Positions 34,536-39,549 of a stretch of DNA of 39,549 nucleotides are shown here, in pieces. Each line of letters starts with the position of its first letter. Positions within the stretch are counted from its first letter, which is position 1. The notes beneath the pieces were generated by a model. That model was not told the DNA's origin. It made no database searches and saw nothing but the letters and a program-made list of their open reading frames with translations. The translations under genes were made by a program, and so were the position numbers. Origin of the DNA: Nitrospirota bacterium (GTDB lineage: Bacteria > Nitrospirota > Leptospirillia > Leptospirillales > Leptospirillaceae); contig JAKADN010000011.1 of the NCBI GenBank assembly GCA_021820445.1, positions 1 to 39,549 on the forward strand, read 5' to 3'.

Positions 34536-35594
34536 TCAGAGCCGAACCCGGGGACGGAAGCCGGCCGGGCGGAAGACGCCTCGATTCGTTTCGAAAAGCG
34601 AGGAGAGGGTCAGCACTTCCCGGAGCTGTTCCCGACTGACGGTCGAGGTTCCGACCATGCCGACCACGATTCCGGCCGCCAGATTCGAGAGAACGGCCGC
34701 TTCGAGGAGGGAGGCTCCCGCCGCATGGGCGAGCGTCAGCGTGGCCATGACGGTGTCTCCGGCTCCGGTCACGTCGAAGACGTCCTGGGCGACGGCCGGG
34801 ATGTGGGAGGCGTGGAGTGAATCTCCTCCTTCGAACAGGGTCATGCCGGCCTCTCCCCGGGTGATGAGGACGGCCTGGGAGGATGTCCGGTCGAGGAGGG
34901 CCTGTCCCGCCAGCAGCAGGGTGGCCTCGTCGGTGATCTCGATCCCCGCCGAGCGGGACGCCTCCAGGTGGTTGGGCGTCAGAAGCGTCGCTCCCCGGAA
35001 AAAGTCGATCGAGGCGACCTTCGGATCCACGAATACCGGGATCTCCCGATCGCGGGCCATGTCAATCATGGCTCGGACCATGGAGGGAACAAGCATTCCT
35101 TTGGCGTAGTCCGAAAAGATGACCCCCTGGACCGAATCGAGAGCGCGGGAAAAGAGCTCGAGCGACTCCTTCCGGGTTTCCTCCGGAATCTCGGAGCGGA
35201 CTTCACGGTCGATGCGGAGAAGCTGCTGGTTGTGGGCCATGATCCGTGACTTGGTCGTCGTGGGGCGGCCCGGGACAAAGAGCAGCCCCGAGGTGTCGAT
35301 TCCGATGCGCTCCATGTCCTCCCGGAGGCGGAGGCCCTCTCCGTCGTTACCGGCCACCGACAGGATGGAGACGGAGCCTCCGAGGCGGCTGATGTTGTGG
35401 GCCACGTTGGCCGCACCCCCCAGCCGGTAGGAGTCGCTTGTCACTCCGACGACCGCCACGGGGGCTTCGGGAGAGATCCGGTCGACCCGCCCCCAGATAT
35501 AGTGGTCAAGCATGATATCCCCGACGACCAGGATCCGGGCCGACGAAAAATGATCCATCGTCTCGACCAGTCGGGAGAGAAGGACTTCGCTCAT
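34536..35594 (-). CDS. hldA: D-glycero-beta-D-manno-heptose-7-phosphate kinase (RfaE1-type)
   Basis: 352 residues, PfkB/ribokinase fold. Motifs: ILVVGDIMLDHYIWG, RLGGAANVAHNI, and the catalytic DVTGAGDTV near the C-terminus. It phosphorylates heptose-7-phosphate at C1 in ADP-heptose synthesis. Only the kinase half of HldE is present (HldE is about 475 residues); the nucleotidyltransferase half (HldC) is not in the window. ATG with CAGGAG five bases before. It follows lepB and precedes kdsB by 11 bases. Confidence 0.92.
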   Translation of the reverse strand: MSEVLLSRLVETMDHFSSARILVVGDIMLDHYIWGRVDRISPEAPVAVVGVTSDSYRLGGAANVAHNISRLGGSVSILSVAGNDGEGLRLREDMERIGIDTSGLLFVPGRPTTTKSRIMAHNQQLLRIDREVRSEIPEETRKESLELFSRALDSVQGVIFSDYAKGMLVPSMVRAMIDMARDREIPVFVDPKVASIDFFRGATLLTPNHLEASRSAGIEITDEATLLLAGQALLDRTSSQAVLITRGEAGMTLFEGGDSLHASHIPAVAQDVFDVTGAGDTVMATLTLAHAAGASLLEAAVLSNLAAGIVVGMVGTSTVSREQLREVLTLSSLFETNRGVFRPAGFRPRVRL

Positions 35595-35622
35595 GAATTC
35601 TCCTGTCGCACGCCGTTCCCGC

Positions 35623-36270
35623 TCAGTGAATGATCTTCCCGAGGCGGGACAAACGGAGAGAGTCGCTGTTCTTGTTCCAGGACCAATAGATCAGGACGGC
35701 CCGGCCGACGATCTTCCGGCTTTTCACGAATCCCCAGAAGCGGGAGTCGTAGGAGTCGTCCCGGTTGTCTCCCATCACGAAATAAGAATGGGGAGGTACG
35801 ACCGTTTCGAAGTTGTCCCGGGGCACCTGGTCCGTGACCGATGGGTCGAGAGTCTGGATATAGGGCTCCTTCTGGAGCTGGCCATTGACATAAAGCTGTT
35901 TTTTGACGATCCGGATGGTGTCTCCGGGAATCCCCACCACCCGCTTGATGAAGTCTTTGGTCTCGTCCTTTGGATACTTGAAGACGATGACGTCCCCCCT
36001 GTGGGGATGTCCCGTCCGGAACAGATAGCGGTCATGAAACGGGTTCTTGACGCCGTAGGCCAGCTTGGACACGAGGATCTGGTCTCCCACGAGGAGGGTC
36101 GGAATCATCGAACCCGAAGGGATCCGGAAGGCCTGAACGATGAAAAGCTTGAGGACGGCGGCGATGACGAAGGCTGTCAGAAGCCCTTCGGTGAGCTCTC
36201 TCACGAGCCCTTTTTTCTTCGGGGAGATCGCGTCCTTGGTGATATTTGGCTCGTCGGGGGAGGGGGTCAC
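35623..36270 (-). CDS. lepB: Signal peptidase I
   Basis: 215 residues. A cytosolic start, one clear membrane helix (about 29-46), then the catalytic Ser54 in [10 protein letters not shown] and Lys109 in [11 protein letters not shown], plus [16 protein letters not shown]. It cleaves signal peptides on the outer face of the inner membrane. GTG 36270 overlaps the lepA stop (GTGA), the usual lepA-lepB order. Confidence 0.95.
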   Translation of the reverse strand: MTPSPDEPNITKDAISPKKKGLVRELTEGLLTAFVIAAVLKLFIVQAFRIPSGSMIPTLLVGDQILVSKLAYGVKNPFHDRYLFRTGHPHRGDVIVFKYPKDETKDFIKRVVGIPGDTIRIVKKQLYVNGQLQKEPYIQTLDPSVTDQVPRDNFETVVPPHSYFVMGDNRDDSYDSRFWGFVKSRKIVGRAVLIYWSWNKNSDSLRLSRLGKIIH

Positions 36271-38087
36271 TTTTCCCTGCTTCCTTCCGAAACCCGAAGA
36301 ACGGCCATGAAGGCCTCCTGGGGAACTTCGACGCGGCCGATCTGCTTCATCCGTTTCTTTCCTTCTTTCTGTTTTTCAAGGAGCTTTCGCTTTCGGGTAA
36401 TGTCCCCGCCGTAGCATTTTGCCAGAACGTTCTTTCTCATGGCTCCGATCGTCTCGCGGGCGATGACCCGGGAGCCGATGGCCGCCTGGATGGCCACCTC
36501 GAACATCTGCCGGGGAATGACCTCCTTGAGCTTTTCCACGAGAAGCCGTCCCCTGGAATAGGACCTGTCTTTGTGGACGATGAAGGAAAGGGCGTCCACC
36601 CGTTCCCCCGAGACGAGGACGTCCACCTTCTCGAGTTCGGCGGGCCGATAGCCCAGCCATTCGTAGTCGAAGGAGGCGTAGCCCTTGGACAGGCTCTTCA
36701 GGCGGTCGTAGAAGTCCAGGACAACCTCGTTTAAGGGCAGTTCGTACTGGACCTGGACCCGGCGGGAGTCGAGGTAACGAAGGTCGCGCTGGATGCCCCG
36801 TCGCTCCTGGCAAAGGGTCATGACCGGACCGAGGTATTCGGTGGGCATGTAAAGAGAACCGAGAATGAAAGGTTCGAAGATCGTCTCGATCTTGTTGGGA
36901 GGCGGCATCTCGGCGGGATTCACCACCGTCACCTCCTCCCCGCCTTCGAGACGGACTTGGTAAACGACGGTAGGGGCGGTGCTGATGAGCGAGAGAGAGA
37001 ATTCCCGTTCGAGCCGTTCCTGGACGATCTCCATGTGGAGAAGTCCAAGGAATCCGCACCGGAAACCGAAGCCCAGGGCGAGCGATGTCTCCATTTCGTA
37101 GGTGAAGGAGGCATCATTCATCCGAAGCTTGTCGAGGGCTTCCTTGAGGTCCTCGTACTGGTCCGAATCCGTTGGGAAAAGACCGCAGAAGACCATGGGC
37201 TTCGTTTCCTGGAATCCCGGGTAGGGCGCGACCTCGGTGTTGCCCTCGTCGGCCACCGTGTCGCCGATGCGGGTTTCCCGGACCGACTTGATGCCCGTGA
37301 CGACGAAGCCGACCTCTCCGGCCGAGAGGGAGTCGAGCTCCACCCGCTTGGGGGTGAAGGCTCCGACCGAGAGGACCGGATAGTCCCTTCCCGTCGAGAG
37401 AAGCCGGATGGATTTCCCCGGAGAGAGGCGTCCGTCGAAGACGCGGACGAGAATGACCGCCCCGAGGTAGGCGTCGAACCAGGCGTCGAAAAGGAGCGCC
37501 CGAAGGGGCGCCTCCCGGGCGCCTGCCGGAGGCGGGACCTGATGAACGATGGCCTCGAGGACGTCTTCGATCCCGATCCCTTCCTTGGCCGAGATGAGGA
37601 TGGCTCCCGACGCATCGAGGCCCACGGCCTCCTCGATCTGTTCGCGCGTCCTCGGGAGATCGGCCCCGGGGAGATCGATCTTGTTGATGACGGGAATCAT
37701 GTGGACGTTGTTTTCAAGGGCCAGATAGGCGTTGGCGATGGTCTGGGCCTCGACGCCCTGCGAGGCGTCGACCACGAGAAGGGCGCCTTCGCAGGCGGCC
37801 AGCGACCGGGAGACCTCATAGGTGAAATCGACATGTCCCGGCGTGTCGATCAGGTTGAGAAGATAGTCCTTCCCGTCCTTGGCCCTGTAGTTGAGGCGGA
37901 CGTTGTGGGCCTTGATGGTGATGCCGCGTTCACGCTCGAGGTCCATCGCGTCGAGGATCTGTTCCCGGGATTCCCTCTTCGTGACAGCCCCTGTCAGGTC
38001 GAGCAGACGGTCGGCCAAGGTGGATTTCCCGTGGTCGATATGGGCAATGATGCAGAAGTTGCGGATTCGCTCGATCGGATAGTCCAA
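36267..38087 (-). CDS. lepA: Elongation factor 4 (LepA)
   Basis: 606 residues, usual length for LepA (about 600). A ribosome-associated GTPase that can back-translocate. G motifs: [32 protein letters not shown] and SAKEG; the LepA-specific C-terminal [25 protein letters not shown] is present. TTG start with AAGGA upstream, from the classic [14 protein letters not shown]. First gene of the long envelope run. Confidence 0.96.
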   Translation of the reverse strand: MDYPIERIRNFCIIAHIDHGKSTLADRLLDLTGAVTKRESREQILDAMDLERERGITIKAHNVRLNYRAKDGKDYLLNLIDTPGHVDFTYEVSRSLAACEGALLVVDASQGVEAQTIANAYLALENNVHMIPVINKIDLPGADLPRTREQIEEAVGLDASGAILISAKEGIGIEDVLEAIVHQVPPPAGAREAPLRALLFDAWFDAYLGAVILVRVFDGRLSPGKSIRLLSTGRDYPVLSVGAFTPKRVELDSLSAGEVGFVVTGIKSVRETRIGDTVADEGNTEVAPYPGFQETKPMVFCGLFPTDSDQYEDLKEALDKLRMNDASFTYEMETSLALGFGFRCGFLGLLHMEIVQERLEREFSLSLISTAPTVVYQVRLEGGEEVTVVNPAEMPPPNKIETIFEPFILGSLYMPTEYLGPVMTLCQERRGIQRDLRYLDSRRVQVQYELPLNEVVLDFYDRLKSLSKGYASFDYEWLGYRPAELEKVDVLVSGERVDALSFIVHKDRSYSRGRLLVEKLKEVIPRQMFEVAIQAAIGSRVIARETIGAMRKNVLAKCYGGDITRKRKLLEKQKEGKKRMKQIGRVEVPQEAFMAVLRVSEGSREK

Positions 38088-38238
38088 AAACTACAGTCCT
38101 TCTGTCTGGGTAAAGTCCGGACCCAGGAGTCCATGTCAACAGTGAAGGAGACGGACGGGCGAATCTGAGAAGCCCGCGCTCCGGGGGAGGACGATGTCGG
38201 ATTTTTATGGAAAATTAAAAAGCCGTCTAGTCCTTCCT

Positions 38239-38267
38239 ATACTAACAGAGGGCCCCGGACGGTTCAA
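38239..38267 (-). promoter_or_regulatory. Candidate promoter of the lepA-to-plsY run
   Basis: On the minus strand TTGAAC (complement of 38262-38267), 17-base spacer, TAGTAT (complement of 38239-38244; 4 of 6). It lies about 150 bases before lepA in a 285-base stretch (38088-38373) without a gene. Confidence 0.35.
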
Positions 38268-38338
38268 GAAAACAGGAGTCCGGACTCTTTTTCGCGCGCC
38301 TGAAAGAGAAGGGCTGCTCGAAAAAGGTCCGGAGAAGG

Positions 38339-38371
38339 AAAAAAAAGGGAGAAGGGACTTCTCCCTTTTTA
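38339..38371 (-). terminator. Rho-independent terminator after the DUF2892-like gene
   Basis: GGGAGAAG (38347-38354) and CTTCTCCC (38358-38365), extended by A/T pairs, with an eight-base T-run on the minus strand. A shorter T-run also follows on the plus strand, so it may work both ways. It lies 3 bases after the stop at 38374. Confidence 0.88.
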
Positions 38372-38373
38372 GA

Positions 38374-38574
38374 TCAGGAATCCTTGCGCTTCATGGGGCA
38401 GGTATTGATCCCCAGAAGGGCATACAGCGCGCAGAAACCGATAACGCCTGTCGCGAGAGGCAACAGGCCGATCCAGCCCCATGGAGTCTTTGGCCCCACA
38501 TAGACGAGCGAGATGAGGACAAGCCCCAACAGAATCCGAACCGCACGATCGATTGCCCCTTCATTCACCTTCAT
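38374..38574 (-). CDS. Small DUF2892/YgaP-type membrane protein
   Basis: 66 residues: MKVNEGAIDRAVRILLG, two helices (about 14-28 and 34-55), and the ending GFCALYALLGINTCP, which fits the YgaP-type DUF2892 family, often fused to or next to rhodanese or sulfur proteins. Its role is unknown. ATG with AAGGAGGATC upstream. Ended by the terminator at 38339-38371. Confidence 0.83.
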   Translation of the reverse strand: MKVNEGAIDRAVRILLGLVLISLVYVGPKTPWGWIGLLPLATGVIGFCALYALLGINTCPMKRKDS

Positions 38575-38715
38575 TTGATCCTCCTTGGAATCCGGGACGT
38601 TTCTGACGTTGCCCGATGGTCGCCATCCGGTCCGTTTCCCAAAGGGCCCGGACGACGACCCGTCTTTCGATTTGATTATACTCCTGTCCGGGTGTCGTGC
38701 AACGGAAGGACAGGG

Positions 38716-39348
38716 TCAGTGTGCGGTTGAGGAGGGACAGATGTCGGAGAGAACGCATCTCTGGCAGAGCGGAGACTTGGCCAGGCAGACGTAACGTCCG
38801 TGGAGGAGGAGTCGCGAGGCGGTGGAAGCCCACCGTTCCGGGGGAAGCATCTTCGCGAGGGTCTGCTCGATGATCTCGGGATCATTCGAACGGCTCCATC
38901 CCAGTCTCCGGCAGACGCGGCCCACATGGGTGTCGACGAAAATCGCCGGTTTGTGGAAGGCATTGGCCAGGACCACGCTGGCCGTTTTTCGTCCGACACC
39001 GGGAAGGGTCACGAGGTCTTCGAGGGTGTCGGGGACCCTTCCGCCGAAGTTCTGAAGGAGGGCCTGGGCGAGATCCCGGATGTGACCCGCTTTCCGGCGA
39101 AAGAACCCGGTCGGTCTCAGGATCTCCTCCAGGTCGGAGGGCGCGGCGTTCGCGAGTGACCGTGGGTCGGGATAGCGTCCAAAGAGGGCGGGAGTGACCC
39201 GGTTGACGGTTTTGTCGGTGGTTTGCGCCGACAGGACTGTCGCCACGAGAAGCTCGAAGGGGTTCCGATAGTCGAGTTCCATGTCAGGATTCGGAATGGA
39301 GCCTTCAAGCCTTTTCAGGACCTCCCCGACCGGGGCCGGGGAAGTCAC
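38716..39348 (-). CDS. nth: Endonuclease III
   Basis: 210 residues, typical length. A DNA glycosylase/AP lyase for oxidised pyrimidines. The helix-hairpin-helix has LPGVGRKTA with catalytic K121, followed by VDTHV with D139, and the C-terminal 4Fe-4S loop has the C-x6-C-x2-C-x5-C pattern (CLAKSPLCQRC...C). GTG 39348 overlaps the stop of the glycoside hydrolase gene (GTGA). Oxidative repair suits an iron-rich aerobic habitat. Confidence 0.95.
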   Translation of the reverse strand: MTSPAPVGEVLKRLEGSIPNPDMELDYRNPFELLVATVLSAQTTDKTVNRVTPALFGRYPDPRSLANAAPSDLEEILRPTGFFRRKAGHIRDLAQALLQNFGGRVPDTLEDLVTLPGVGRKTASVVLANAFHKPAIFVDTHVGRVCRRLGWSRSNDPEIIEQTLAKMLPPERWASTASRLLLHGRYVCLAKSPLCQRCVLSDICPSSTAH

Positions 39349-39549
39349 GGGATGTCATCCCATGGATGGCGGTCCTGGCCGGATTCGAAGAGCTCGACCA
39401 TGGTCAGTACCCATTCGGCGTGGCTCCAGGTGAGGGGGGAGGCGGACAGAGGGGCCATCGTTTCCGGATGGTACTGCTCCGCCAGCATCCCTGTCTTCCC
39501 CGCCCGGGCGACCACCCAGTCGAGGAGGGTGCGGATCCGGTCGGAGTGG
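39345..39549 (-). CDS. Glycoside hydrolase family 15 protein, C-terminal fragment
   Basis: The last 67 residues of a gene that continues past the right edge. It ends MLAEQYHPET, SASPLTWSHAEWVLTM and DRHPWDDIP; the AEQ...PLTWSHAE motif is typical of the catalytic end of GH15 glucoamylase-like enzymes, which hydrolyse alpha-glucans or trehalose. Its stop overlaps the nth start. The full gene and its signal peptide, if any, are out of view. Confidence 0.78.
   Translation of the reverse strand, partial: HSDRIRTLLDWVVARAGKTGMLAEQYHPETMAPLSASPLTWSHAEWVLTMVELFESGQDRHPWDDIP

Overview
The window looks like chromosome of an acidophilic, iron-oxidising Leptospirillum-type bacterium (Nitrospirota). This is inferred from a cbb3-oxidase-like respiratory cluster full of small membrane proteins, a VIT/CCC1 iron/manganese transporter, a Gram-negative Kdo/heptose LPS pathway, GC-rich coding sequence with frequent GTG and TTG starts, and cytoplasmic chemoreceptors. 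The genus is inferred from gene content and was not checked by a search.

Layout. 1-350: 3' end of an IS200/IS605-type tnpB with a structured tail. 425-3267 (minus): a dihydroorotate-dehydrogenase-family protein, homoserine kinase and a VIT transporter. 3483-10822 (plus): a cbb3-type oxidase-related locus in two transcription units divided by a strong terminator at 5350-5384. It carries ccoO, a membrane-anchored cytochrome c, ccoS, ccoG, a SUMF1-fold protein, two short subunit-I-like proteins and several unrecognised small membrane proteins, but no full-length ccoN. 10819-12105 (minus): hisS. 12203-14127 (plus): an Rsm22-type methyltransferase and a LigB/DODA-fold protein. 14376-18106 (plus): a chemotaxis operon of PAS-chemoreceptor, ODP-like di-iron metallo-beta-lactamase-fold protein, sensorless chemoreceptor and CheV. 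18123-20453 (minus): small membrane protein, rlmN, PAP2 phosphatase and a hypothetical gene. 20556-23612 (plus): cation/proton antiporter, lipoprotein, TauE/SafE permease. 23658-27047 (minus): response regulator, lipoprotein and histidine kinase arranged like GlrK-QseG-GlrR. 27196-28131 (minus): M23 peptidase. 28353-38087 (minus): an almost continuous run lepA-lepB-hldA-kdsB-pyrG-kdsA-kdsD-kdsC-pgsA-plsY for envelope biogenesis. 38374-39549 (minus): a small DUF2892-like membrane protein, nth, and the end of a GH15 glycoside hydrolase.

How they fit together. The Kdo genes make CMP-Kdo, with PyrG supplying CTP for KdsB and for the phospholipid branch (PgsA, PlsY); HldA feeds heptose to the LPS core and LepB processes exported proteins. 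The respiratory cluster and the ODP chemotaxis operon both centre on oxygen, and ODP proteins also respond to iron, which suits an aerobic iron oxidiser that must position itself in O2/Fe(II) gradients.

Standout observations: (1) an in-frame TAG at codon 54 of the otherwise intact, normally essential pyrG; (2) the oxidase-like cluster with two half-size HxHxN proteins and many microproteins but no catalytic ccoN; (3) the ODP/sensorless-receptor chemotaxis operon; (4) a cytochrome c lacking the usual axial Met position; (5) a GlrK-QseG-GlrR-like operon whose regulator has GSFTSA in place of GAFTGA.
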